Below, piece after piece: positions 1-6,418 of a stretch of 17,903 nucleotides of DNA. The notes under the pieces are model-generated. The model ran no database searches and had not been told where the DNA came from. It saw only the letters and a program-made list of their open reading frames with translations. Position 1 is the first letter of the stretch, and each line of letters opens with the position of its first letter. Source of the DNA: Acidobacteriota bacterium. GTDB taxonomy: Bacteria > Acidobacteriota > UBA6911 > JACQSX01. The stretch covers positions 1 to 17,903 of the forward strand of contig JACQGG010000254.1 of NCBI GenBank assembly GCA_016199665.1, given 5' to 3'. The position numbers were made by a program, and so were the translations under genes.

Positions 1-771
1 GACCACTGCAGCTTCTTCCATTGTCGCTTCTCCTCCGGCAATCCATGTCCCCGGCTTCATGTGAAAGCTGGAGCGCACGTGGATGGGAATGTTGAACTTC
101 ATACATATCTCGGCCGCACGGGGATGCAGCACCTTGGCCCCGCTGGAAGCCATCTCGATGGCTTCATCGAAACTGATCTTCGCCAGAAGCCTCGCCTGCG
201 GAACCGCGGTCGGATCGGCGGAAAAGACGCCGTCGACATCGGTGCAGATCTCGCAGACAGATGCGTTCAGAGCCGCAGCCACCGCCGCGCCCGTGATGTC
301 ACCGCCTCCCCTTCCCAGGGTGGTCACGTCATGACCGTCAGTGATGCCTTGAAATCCCGCAATAATGACCACTTTGCCCGCATTCAGCTCCTGATCGATG
401 CGCTGCGTATCGATAGACTGGATGCGCGCCCGGTTAAAAGCCCCATCCGTCCGGATGCCGCACTGGGCAGCCGTCAGCGAAATAGCCGCGACTTGCCGTT
501 CCTGCAGCGCCAGGCCGAGCAGAGAAACCGCCACCTGCTCGCCGGAGGCGAGCAGCAGATCCATCTCCCGGCCGCGGGGACGCGCGGCGACCTGATGCGC
601 CAGAGTCACAAGCTGATCCGTGGTCTTGCCCATGGCTGAAACCACAATGACCATGCGAGGACTGCTCGCCAGGCACTGGCGGATACGATCCGCCACAGCG
701 CAGATCTTTTCCGGCGTCGCCACGGAGCTTCCGCCATATTTTTGAACCAGGATCCCAGTTCTATTTGTCAT
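1..771 (-). CDS. lysC: Aspartate kinase, N-terminal part (cut by window edge)
   Basis: Aspartate kinase phosphorylates aspartate to aspartyl-4-phosphate, the first step towards threonine, methionine, isoleucine and lysine. The 257 residues in the window are in one unbroken frame and start at ATG 771. The amino-acid-kinase signature KYGGSSV lies at residues 11-17, VSAMGKTTDQL at about 44-54, the nucleotide-binding TDVDGVFSADP at 177-187 and EMASSGAKVLHPRA at 206-219. The sequence leaves the window at MEEAAVV, where the regulatory ACT domains normally begin, so feedback control cannot be judged. The usual GRGGSDTTA segment reads GRGGGDITG at 153-161, an unusual variant. The Shine-Dalgarno sequence is weak (a GAGA run). 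It is the last visible gene of the threonine cluster, 113 nt after thrC copy 2, and the spacer holds a heptamer array with a strong hairpin. The function call is secure; whether this isozyme serves threonine or lysine synthesis is inferred from context. Confidence 0.95.
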   Translation of the reverse strand, partial: MTNRTGILVQKYGGSSVATPEKICAVADRIRQCLASSPRMVIVVSAMGKTTDQLVTLAHQVAARPRGREMDLLLASGEQVAVSLLGLALQERQVAAISLTAAQCGIRTDGAFNRARIQSIDTQRIDQELNAGKVVIIAGFQGITDGHDVTTLGRGGGDITGAAVAAALNASVCEICTDVDGVFSADPTAVPQARLLAKISFDEAIEMASSGAKVLHPRAAEICMKFNIPIHVRSSFHMKPGTWIAGGEATMEEAAVV

Positions 772-800
772 ACTGTCTGTCTCTCGCAGTCCGACGTTCG

Positions 801-871
801 GGCTCAAGGTTCAAAGTTCAAGGTTCGAGGTTCGAGGTTCAACGTTCAACATTCAACGTTGAACCTCGAAC
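801..871. repeat. Tandem heptamer array (GGTTCAA type) with 17-bp hairpin
   Basis: Ten in-phase heptamers run from 801 to 870, close to GGTTCAA on the plus strand (TTGAACC in the sense of the genes). Within the array a perfect 17-bp inverted repeat, GTTCGAGGTTCAACGTT at 830-846, pairs with 855-871 across an 8-nt loop. The array fills most of the thrC copy 2 to lysC spacer and starts 13 nt after the thrC stop codon. The hairpin is not followed by a T-run in either direction, so it is not a typical intrinsic terminator. Confidence 0.9.
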
Positions 872-884
872 GCGCCCCGGAGAC

Positions 885-2135
885 CTACGCCAGAGTTTTC
901 GGTTCCTGGTCCGCCAAGAACTGCTCAAACTCCTGCAGCGACCTCCCCAGATTGACCGTTCGAACCGCGCGCTCCTGCATGACCTCGGCTGTCTTATAGC
1001 CGTTGCCAGTGATGCAAACAACGATCGATTCATCCCTCGGGATGGCGCCCCGTTCTATCAGGACCCGGGTCGCAGCCAGCGTGGCGCCCCCGGCAGGTTC
1101 GGTAAAAATGCCCTCCATCTCGGCCAGAAGCTGGACCGCGTCCAGAATCTGCTCGTCGGAAACCATCGCGCCCCACCCTCCGGTTGCCCGCACCGTTTGC
1201 AGAACCTGAAAACCATCCGCCGGATTCCCGATGGCGATCGACTTGGCGATGGTCTGCGGCTTGACCGGCTCCGGATATTCCAACCCCTGCTCCAGCGCCC
1301 GGATCACGGGGGCCGACCCTGCGGCTTGGGCGGCATGGATTCGCGGCGGCTCCCCCTGGATCAGTCCCACATCGAGCAACTCGCGAAAAGCGCGCCCGAT
1401 CCGCGGCAGCAGCGTCCCTCCCGCGACCGGCGAGACCACGTGCTGCGGGAACCTCCAGCCCAGTTGCTCGGCAATCTCAAATCCGCATGTCTTGGCGCCT
1501 TCTGCGTAGTACGCGCGCAGGTTGATGTTGGCAAACCCCCAGGGGTGCTTGTCGGCAATCTGGGTGCAGAGGCGGTTGACATCGTCATAATTACCGGCGA
1601 TGGCGAGCACATGGGGCCGGTAAATAGCAGAGCCCAGCACCTTGGCGGCCTCCAGACCCTGCGGAATGAAGACATAGCACTCCAGCCCCAGCCGGGCGCT
1701 GTGCGCGGCAACGCTATTGGCAAGATTTCCAGTCGAGGCGCAAGCGAAAACATTGAATCCCAGTTCCACCGCCCGCGTGGCCGCCACCGAGACCACCCGG
1801 TCCTTGTACGAAAAGGTGGGATGATTGACCGAGTCATCCTTGATATATAGTTCGCTCAGACCCCACTTGCGGGCCAGCCGGTCGGAGCGGACCAGCGGAG
1901 TGAACCCGGAGTGGAAGCCGGTGCGCGGCGGGCCGCTGATGGGGAGCAGTTCCCTGTAGCGCCAGATGTTCCTGGGTCTCCGCTCAATCTCATCCCGGCT
2001 GATGCCGGCCCGAATCGCGGCATAGTCATAAACCACTTCCAGAGGGCCCAGACACCGATCGCATACAAACAGGGCCCGCGCCGGAAACTTCGCCTGGCAC
2101 AGGTGACACTGCAAACCCGTGAAGTAATTCGTCAT
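885..2135 (-). CDS. thrC: Threonine synthase-like PLP enzyme, copy 2
   Basis: This is a fold-type II PLP enzyme of the threonine synthase family, expected to convert O-phosphohomoserine to threonine and phosphate in the cytoplasm. It has 416 residues, normal for the short bacterial/plant-like class. A zinc-ribbon-like N-terminus carries C10, C13, C25 and C28. The PLP-lysine motif is PTFSYKDR with K111, the phosphate-binding loop STGN is at 134-137, and AIGNPADGF and GNGYKT occur near the C-terminus. It starts 7 nt after the thrB stop, so the two are surely co-transcribed. The active-site motif differs clearly from the NPTGSFKDGGM of copy 1 four kilobases upstream, so this is not a recent duplicate. 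It could be the main threonine synthase, a form with different regulation, or a paralogue with a related beta-replacement activity (cysteate synthase also belongs to this family). Family assignment is firm; exact substrate is not. Confidence 0.88.
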   Translation of the reverse strand: MTNYFTGLQCHLCQAKFPARALFVCDRCLGPLEVVYDYAAIRAGISRDEIERRPRNIWRYRELLPISGPPRTGFHSGFTPLVRSDRLARKWGLSELYIKDDSVNHPTFSYKDRVVSVAATRAVELGFNVFACASTGNLANSVAAHSARLGLECYVFIPQGLEAAKVLGSAIYRPHVLAIAGNYDDVNRLCTQIADKHPWGFANINLRAYYAEGAKTCGFEIAEQLGWRFPQHVVSPVAGGTLLPRIGRAFRELLDVGLIQGEPPRIHAAQAAGSAPVIRALEQGLEYPEPVKPQTIAKSIAIGNPADGFQVLQTVRATGGWGAMVSDEQILDAVQLLAEMEGIFTEPAGGATLAATRVLIERGAIPRDESIVVCITGNGYKTAEVMQERAVRTVNLGRSLQEFEQFLADQEPKTLA

Positions 2136-2142
2136 ATCCGGT

Positions 2143-3072
2143 TCATCTTTCTTTCAAAGCATGCGCGCCGGCGCCCGACCTCTCATGGGCCGCCAAGGTT
2201 CGAACCCGGCACGGGATTCCGAGCGAGCGGTACAGATTCAGAAAAAGCTCTTCGACCGCTGAAAAATTTCTCTCCGCCAGGCCGACGACCGAAGGGCCGG
2301 AGCCGCTGAGGCAGACCCCCAGCAAATCGGGATGCTCCAACGCCAGCGCCGGCTCCAATCCGGGGACCAGCGCTTGGCGATAAGGCTGGTGCCAGCGGTC
2401 CCGCAACGCCTCCTTCAAGAAACGATGCTCGCCGGCTCCAAGCGCCTGCAGCAGCAGCGCCACCCGCTGCAGGTTGAACACCGCGTCGCTGCGGTCGATC
2501 CTGTCAGGCAACACCCGTCGCGACGATGCCGTCGGGAGCTCTGCCTCGGGAGTAACAACCACAAACCGCAGCGATTCAGGCCATGGCGACGAAACCGCGT
2601 GCACCGAACCGTCGGCCAACTGGCAACAGCCGCTCAGGCCGCCCAGCAGGGCCGCCGCGACATTGTCCGGATGTCCGTCCAGCCGGGCGGCGGCGGTCAG
2701 CAGCCGCTGCGACGGCTGAGGTCCGGCGAGAGCCTCGTACAGCCTCAACCCCGCCACAATCGCGGCAGAGCTGCTCCCCAAGCCCCCGCGCATCGGGATC
2801 TCACTGCGGACTTCCAGACGCAGCGACGGAAAGTCGAGCCCGTCTGAGGCCGCCAGAAAACGAAACGCGCTCTCAATAAAGTTGTCTCCCCGCAGCTTCT
2901 GATCAACGAAAATAAACTCCAACCGACTACGGTCCCGCCCCAAAACTTCTGCCACCCGCACCCGCAGATAAATGCGAACCGCCACTGCCAAAGTATCAAA
3001 CCCGGGTCCCAGATTGGCGATGGATCCGGGAACGGCGATCTCCAAACCCGAGATGTCTTCACTGAATTTCAT
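2143..3072 (-). CDS. thrB: Homoserine kinase
   Basis: Homoserine kinase is a GHMP-superfamily enzyme that uses ATP to make O-phospho-L-homoserine, the substrate of threonine synthase. The product has 309 residues, the usual length. The N-terminal VPGSIANLGPGFDTLAVA at residues 14-31 is characteristic of ThrB. The GHMP ATP-binding motif P-x-x-GGLGSSSA spans 93-103, and the C-terminal LSGSGPSVVGL matches GHMP motif 3. The start at ATG 3072 has no clear Shine-Dalgarno sequence; it follows the heptamer array separating it from thrC copy 1. The stop lies 7 nt before thrC copy 2. Lying between two threonine synthase genes and below hom, it fits a dedicated threonine operon. Confidence 0.95.
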   Translation of the reverse strand: MKFSEDISGLEIAVPGSIANLGPGFDTLAVAVRIYLRVRVAEVLGRDRSRLEFIFVDQKLRGDNFIESAFRFLAASDGLDFPSLRLEVRSEIPMRGGLGSSSAAIVAGLRLYEALAGPQPSQRLLTAAARLDGHPDNVAAALLGGLSGCCQLADGSVHAVSSPWPESLRFVVVTPEAELPTASSRRVLPDRIDRSDAVFNLQRVALLLQALGAGEHRFLKEALRDRWHQPYRQALVPGLEPALALEHPDLLGVCLSGSGPSVVGLAERNFSAVEELFLNLYRSLGIPCRVRTLAAHERSGAGAHALKER

Positions 3073-3090
3073 ATTGAACAGCCGTTGCTC

Positions 3091-3188
3091 GTTTCAAAGT
3101 TTCCGGTCCCGAGTTCAAGGTTCAAGGCGCCAAGCTCAACGCTTAAGGTCCGGCGTTCAAGGTTCAACGTTCCACATTGAACGTCAAA
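3091..3188. repeat. Degenerate tandem heptamer array (GGTTCAA type)
   Basis: Fourteen consecutive 7-base units can be laid end to end without a phase shift. The best units read GGTTCAA, AGTTCAA or CGTTCAA; others have drifted (GGCGCCA, GGTCCGG) but keep register. The last unit overlaps the TGA stop of thrC copy 1 (3184-3186). A short inverted repeat, ACGTTC at 3167-3172 with GAACGT at 3179-3184, sits at its end. It has the same consensus as the array at 801-871 and the same position, immediately 3' of a thrC stop. Confidence 0.85.
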
Positions 3189-4419
3189 CTCCCGATCCCG
3201 AAATTTGCGACTCGATGCTGGAAACCGGGCGTTTCTGGGCGCGGATGATGTAGTCGGTATCCTTCAACGCATGACCGGTCAACACCGCCACCACCGTTGC
3301 CGCCGGATCCATCTTCTTTTGACGGATCAATCTCCGGATTCCGGCCAGGGTCGTCGCCGATGCCGGCTCGCACCCGATGCCCTCGCCGCCGATGACCGCT
3401 TTGGCTTCGGCGATCTCCTCCTCGCTCACATCCAGGCACAAACCTCCGGTGAATTGGAGCGCCCGCAGCGCTTTCTTCCAGGAACGCGGCGCCCCGATGC
3501 AGATAGCCGACGCGGCGGTGCGAGGTTCGCGAATCACTTCCAGCCGGGGGATCCCCGATTGCCACATCCGGACAAACGGATTGGCTCCTTCCGCCTGGAC
3601 CACGACCATCCTGGGGACCTTTTCGATCAGGCCGGTAGCCTTCAATTCCTGCAAGGCCTTGCCAAACGCTGAGGCGTTGCCAAGATTTCCGCCTGGCAGC
3701 ACGATGTAATCCGGCGGTTTCCAGTCGAGCTGTTCCATCAAGCTGAAAACCACTATTTTCTGCCCTTCAATGCGAAACGGATTGATCGAATTCAGAAAAT
3801 AAACTTCAGGGCCGGCGCTGCGCAGCAGGCGCTCCAGGGCTGAGTCGAAGTTGCCCTCCACCTGGACGATCTCAGCGCCGTAGTCGATCGACTGGGCGAG
3901 CTTGGCCATGGAGATCGCTCCCTGGGGCAGGTAAACACGGGCGGCAATTCCCGCGCGGGCCGCGTAGGCCGCCATGGAAGCAGCCGTATTCCCCGTCGAG
4001 GCGCTGGCAACCTGAGTGGCCCCCAAATGCCTGGCCTGAGTCACCGCCACGGTCATGCCGCCGTCCTTAAAGGAGCCGGTGGGATTCCAGCCAAGGTGCT
4101 TGAACCAGAGATGGTCCAACCCGGCATAGCGCGAACTGGCAGGGGCGGCCAAGAGGGGCACATTGCCCTCCTCGAGCGTCACCACTGCGCCAGGATCGTA
4201 AAGGTCGGGAAGAAACTCACGGAACCGCCATATGCCGCTTCGATCCCGCGGGTCGGAAGAAATCCGGCGCTCCAACCAGATCTGCTTCAACGAGTCGGCG
4301 TCAAACGGGCCCGGCCCGAGACCGACCTCCAGCAAATCACCGCAGCGCGGGCAGCTTAAAGCGCGGTCGCGGATGTCCAGGAGAGTGGAACATTGGCCGT
4401 CACTGCAGCGAAGATGCAT
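3184..4419 (-). CDS. thrC: Threonine synthase, copy 1
   Basis: PLP-dependent threonine synthase of 411 residues, acting on O-phosphohomoserine. Four N-terminal cysteines (C5, C10, C23, C26) suggest a small zinc-ribbon. The Schiff-base lysine is K118 in NPTGSFKDGGM, close to the NPTGSFKDRGM/LGM of well-studied threonine synthases. The PLP phosphate loop STGN is at 141-144, PGGNLGNASAFGKAL follows in the middle, and LTGHALKD stands near the C-terminus. The start at ATG 4419 is preceded by GGGAG with 5-nt spacing. The gene is 107 nt below hom, the spacer holding two inverted repeats, and its stop codon lies in a heptamer array. By its active-site motif this copy is closer to canonical threonine synthase than copy 2. 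Expression of both from one transcript is inferred from order and strand. Confidence 0.93.
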   Translation of the reverse strand: MHLRCSDGQCSTLLDIRDRALSCPRCGDLLEVGLGPGPFDADSLKQIWLERRISSDPRDRSGIWRFREFLPDLYDPGAVVTLEEGNVPLLAAPASSRYAGLDHLWFKHLGWNPTGSFKDGGMTVAVTQARHLGATQVASASTGNTAASMAAYAARAGIAARVYLPQGAISMAKLAQSIDYGAEIVQVEGNFDSALERLLRSAGPEVYFLNSINPFRIEGQKIVVFSLMEQLDWKPPDYIVLPGGNLGNASAFGKALQELKATGLIEKVPRMVVVQAEGANPFVRMWQSGIPRLEVIREPRTAASAICIGAPRSWKKALRALQFTGGLCLDVSEEEIAEAKAVIGGEGIGCEPASATTLAGIRRLIRQKKMDPAATVVAVLTGHALKDTDYIIRAQKRPVSSIESQISGSGV

Positions 4420-4430
4420 TCAAGCTCCCG

Positions 4431-4463
4431 CTGCGGAGCCGCGCCCATAGACCTGCTCCGCAG
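4431..4463. repeat. 9-bp inverted repeat just upstream of thrC copy 1
   Basis: CTGCGGAGC at 4431-4439 is the exact reverse complement of GCTCCGCAG at 4455-4463, separated by 15 nt. In the mRNA this hairpin ends directly 5' of the GGGAG ribosome-binding site of thrC copy 1 (4425-4429). It may influence access to that site or protect a processed end; no function is shown by the sequence alone. Confidence 0.7.
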
Positions 4464-4479
4464 AAACAAAAACATGGGC

Positions 4480-4529
4480 TAGTGTCGCCTTCGGTAAATA
4501 CGCAACCCTTTGTTGCGGGCGCGACACTA
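4480..4529. repeat. Nested palindromic element at the hom stop codon
   Basis: An outer perfect 9-bp inverted repeat, TAGTGTCGC at 4480-4488 with GCGACACTA at 4521-4529, encloses a second perfect hairpin, CGCAAC at 4501-4506 with GTTGCG at 4512-4517 around a 5-nt loop. The outer arm contains the hom stop codon (4527-4529). In gene sense it is followed some nucleotides later by a short T-run (T5 near 4467-4475), so weak terminator or attenuation activity is possible. The compact two-stem shape also resembles dispersed intergenic palindromes of the REP kind; only one copy is in the window. Confidence 0.7.
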
Positions 4530-5843
4530 CGACAGAACCGGGAGACTGACCGGCGGCTGGACATGGAAGTCAAATTTCAGGATCTCCTCCAGGGCTCTCT
4601 CCAGAACGGCGTTGCTGCACTCTTCCAGCGTGATTACGAAAGGAAGCCTGGACTTTTCCATTCCAGGCTCCTGCAGCAGCGCATCAATGTTGATCCGGTA
4701 ATTGGACAAGACAGTCGCCAGGGCCGCCGTGATGCCGGGGCGGTCCCTCACGATAAAGCGCACATAATGCGGCGAACTGAATTCCCCGCTTACCGGGTGC
4801 GATGAGTTCGAGCTGTCTGTCTCTGTCGCGGAGACCGGCCCGCCCGGCTCCCTTCCCCTGCCGGCGATGGCAATCAGATCGGAAACGACCGCAACCGCCG
4901 TCGGATCTCCTCCCGCGCCGTGACCGGAGAAAACCGTCTTTCCGCCATATTTCCCGGCCGTCATCACCAGGTTCTGCGCTCCCTGGACCTGGGCCAGCGG
5001 CGAAGACAAGGAGACGAGCGCGGGCTGCACGCAGGCAAACAGTTGCGCTTTGTCGCCCGCCGATTTTTCAGCCTGGGACACCTGCCGGATGGTACACCCC
5101 AAGCGCCGGGCATAGGCAAAGTCGATAGCTTCAATCACAGAAATAGACCGGCACCCAATCTCGGAGGGATCGATCGCGCACTGCAACCCAACCTGGGCAA
5201 GAATTGCAAGTTTGGCGCGGGCGTCGTAACCTTCAATGTCATCGGTCGGATCCGCCTCGGCAAACCCAAGATCCTGAGCTTCCTTCAAGGCCGAGGCAAA
5301 AGGCAAGCCGGACGCTTCCATTCGGGTCAGGATGTAGTTGCAGGTTCCGTTGAGAATTCCGGAAATCCTGAACAGGCAGTCTCCGGCCAAACCTTCCCGC
5401 AGCCCTCGGATCACCGGGATGCCTCCGGCCACGGAGGCTTCAAAGCCAATCTGCCGCCCCTGCTGCCGCGCCAGCGCAATCAAGCCGGTCCCTCGCTGCG
5501 CGATGAGTTGCTTGTTTGCCGTGACCACCGATTTTCCGGCGAGCAGCGCGGCGCGGATCCAGTCTTGAGCGGGCTTCAGGCCTCCAATCAATTCGACCAT
5601 GATGTCGATGTCGGGCGCAAACACATCTTCGATTCTCTCGGTCCACCTGACATGCGGCTGAACCCAGGGGACTTTCTTTTTGTCCACGCCCCGGTTGTAG
5701 ATGAGGCAGAGACGGAGTTTTTCCGGAGGATGTTCCAACAGGATCCTGGCGACGGAGCGACCCACCGTTCCAAATCCTACAATCGCGACGTTGCAGACTG
5801 AATCACCGCCGCGATGCTCCGAACCGACCGATTTGCTGCTCAT
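4527..5843 (-). CDS. hom: Homoserine dehydrogenase with C-terminal ACT domain
   Basis: NAD(P)H-dependent homoserine dehydrogenase reduces aspartate semialdehyde to homoserine. The 438-residue length fits the monofunctional ACT-containing class. A Rossmann motif GFGTVG is at residues 23-28, TANKQL with K111 follows, and the catalytic-domain motif NGTCNYILTRM lies at 165-175. DPTDDIEGYDARAKLAILA at about 198-216 holds the likely catalytic Asp and Lys (D207, K211). After a serine-rich linker (about 335-357) an ACT domain begins at HYVRFIVRDRPGIT, suggesting threonine feedback. A GGAGG lies 12 nt before ATG 5843, rather far, and the first 16 residues precede the conserved core; no better in-frame start is visible. 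It is the first structural gene after the leader attenuator (terminator about 170 nt upstream), so it is probably controlled by threonyl-tRNA charging. Confidence 0.95.
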   Translation of the reverse strand: MSSKSVGSEHRGGDSVCNVAIVGFGTVGRSVARILLEHPPEKLRLCLIYNRGVDKKKVPWVQPHVRWTERIEDVFAPDIDIMVELIGGLKPAQDWIRAALLAGKSVVTANKQLIAQRGTGLIALARQQGRQIGFEASVAGGIPVIRGLREGLAGDCLFRISGILNGTCNYILTRMEASGLPFASALKEAQDLGFAEADPTDDIEGYDARAKLAILAQVGLQCAIDPSEIGCRSISVIEAIDFAYARRLGCTIRQVSQAEKSAGDKAQLFACVQPALVSLSSPLAQVQGAQNLVMTAGKYGGKTVFSGHGAGGDPTAVAVVSDLIAIAGRGREPGGPVSATETDSSNSSHPVSGEFSSPHYVRFIVRDRPGITAALATVLSNYRINIDALLQEPGMEKSRLPFVITLEECSNAVLERALEEILKFDFHVQPPVSLPVLS

Positions 5844-6011
5844 ACAGCGGAAGAGCCTCCAGAATCGTAAACGTTACGCCAGGGCCGGCAAAATCCGGCT
5901 CGGCCTTTCTCACAAATTTTCAATGCGGTCGGCGGATCCGGAGACCCTGAATGCATTGCCCCGGTCGGACTGTCCGATCTCGCGCTCAAGACCCAATCCG
6001 CGCCACAAACC

Positions 6012-6043
6012 AAAAAAAAGCCCACCAACTTTGGCTGGTGGGC
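6012..6043 (-). terminator. Intrinsic terminator in the thr operon leader
   Basis: On the minus strand GCCCACCAGC (6043-6034) pairs with GTTGGTGGGC (6029-6020) around a CAAA tetraloop: ten pairs including one G-U, followed directly by eight T (6019-6012). This is an ideal Rho-independent terminator. It lies between a promoter and the hom gene and ends no gene, so it should act as a regulated leader terminator. Its 5' arm can also pair with an upstream leader segment (6082-6091). Confidence 0.9.
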
Positions 6044-6117
6044 CGGGAGGCAGGATTTCTGCCCTGCTATCTCGGAGCGTCGCCCACAGCCCGGCCCGGC
6101 GTCTCCCGCGGCCGGCT
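6033..6117 (-). promoter_or_regulatory. Attenuator: competing protector and antiterminator pairings
   Basis: Three segments of the leader RNA compete. Segment 1, AGCCGGCC (6117-6110), pairs with GGCCGGGCT (6096-6088) with one bulged G. Segment 2, GGCTGTGGGC (6091-6082), pairs with segment 3, GCCCACCAGCC (6043-6033), giving ten pairs with one bulged C. Segment 3 is also the 5' arm of the terminator. Thus 1:2 leaves 3:4 free to terminate, and 2:3 prevents it. The Thr-Thr codons of the leader ORF (6126-6121) lie 3 nt before segment 1, so a ribosome stalled there would mask segment 1 and favour 2:3. The geometry matches classical amino-acid attenuation. The pairings are visible; the mechanism is inferred. 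Confidence 0.65.
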
Positions 6118-6174
6118 CATCGTCGTGGGGACCGAGGTCTCTTGATTTATCATTGAAGTCGCGACGCGCTGCAT
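6067..6174 (-). CDS. Candidate threonine leader peptide (35 aa)
   Basis: A short ORF opens at ATG 6174, about 12 nt after the predicted transcription start, and ends at TAG 6069-6067, just before the terminator. It has five Thr codons (residues 6, 13, 17, 18, 25) and one Ile ATA codon (9) in 35. The pair ACG-ACG at 17-18 stands directly before the first attenuator arm, in the segment ETSVPTTMSR. The stop is 13 nt past segment 2, so a ribosome finishing translation would cover that segment. A weak GGTGG precedes the ATG by 8 nt. Thr enrichment is milder than in E. coli thrL, and an internal ATG at residue 8 is an alternative start. The role is inferred from codon placement and RNA structure; there is no similarity evidence. 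Confidence 0.5.
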   Translation of the reverse strand: MQRVATSMINQETSVPTTMSRPRETPGRAVGDAPR

Positions 6175-6192
6175 TCTGCAAACCACCCGTTC

Positions 6193-6220
6193 CTTATACC
6201 ACACCCGGCTGCCCCGTCAA
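6193..6220 (-). promoter_or_regulatory. Sigma-70-type promoter of the thr operon
   Basis: On the minus strand TTGACG (6220-6215) and TATAAG (6198-6193) are separated by 16 nt, close to the consensus of the housekeeping sigma factor. A start of transcription near 6186 is expected, giving a leader of about 340 nt before hom. It lies some 200 nt after the stop of the amidohydrolase gene, so the thr genes have their own promoter. Confidence 0.7.
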
Positions 6221-6330
6221 AATACGGATCCTGAGATCCCTAGCGCGGCAGAGCCGCAACCAAATGGCCAACCGGATTACTGCAGAATCTTCGCAGGCTG
6301 GCAACAAATTGAGCATTAGCAATAGAGAGG

Positions 6331-6407
6331 GGGGGCTGGGAGTTGAGGGTTGATCGCAGATCGAAAATCGCGAATCGATTTCCGATCCGGGCTCGAGCCT
6401 CAACCCA
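6331..6407. repeat. Degenerate heptamer array (GATCGNA type) with hairpin
   Basis: Between the amidohydrolase stop (6419) and the thr promoter the DNA parses into 7-base units; the clearest are GATCGCA, GATCGAA, AATCGCG, AATCGAT and TTCCGAT (6352-6386). GATCGAAAATCG at 6359-6370 pairs with CGATTTCCGATC at 6376-6387 around 5 nt; the one plus-strand mismatch becomes a G-U pair in the transcript of the genes. An outer repeat GGGTTGA (6347-6353) / TCAACCC (6400-6406) flanks it, and GGCTCGAGCC (6390-6399) is a perfect palindrome. Periodicity is weaker at the edges. No T-run follows the hairpin. Confidence 0.6.
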
Positions 6408-6418
6408 AGCGACCGAAC

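Noticed and set aside
765..1850. 361-codon plus-strand frame opposite thrC copy 2
   Set aside because: Antisense shadow of a well-identified gene in GC-rich DNA; Arg/Pro/Gln-rich with no motif, and it begins inside the heptamer array.
5840..6181. 113-codon minus-strand frame ending at the hom start
   Set aside because: It reads straight through the promoter-proximal attenuator and its poly-T tract, has no ribosome-binding site and no recognisable composition; the 35-codon frame fits the RNA structure better.
6012..6190. T-box or metabolite riboswitch in the thr leader
   Set aside because: The conserved T-box sequence and a specifier stem are not found, and I see no SAM or lysine riboswitch core; the leader is also short for a T-box.
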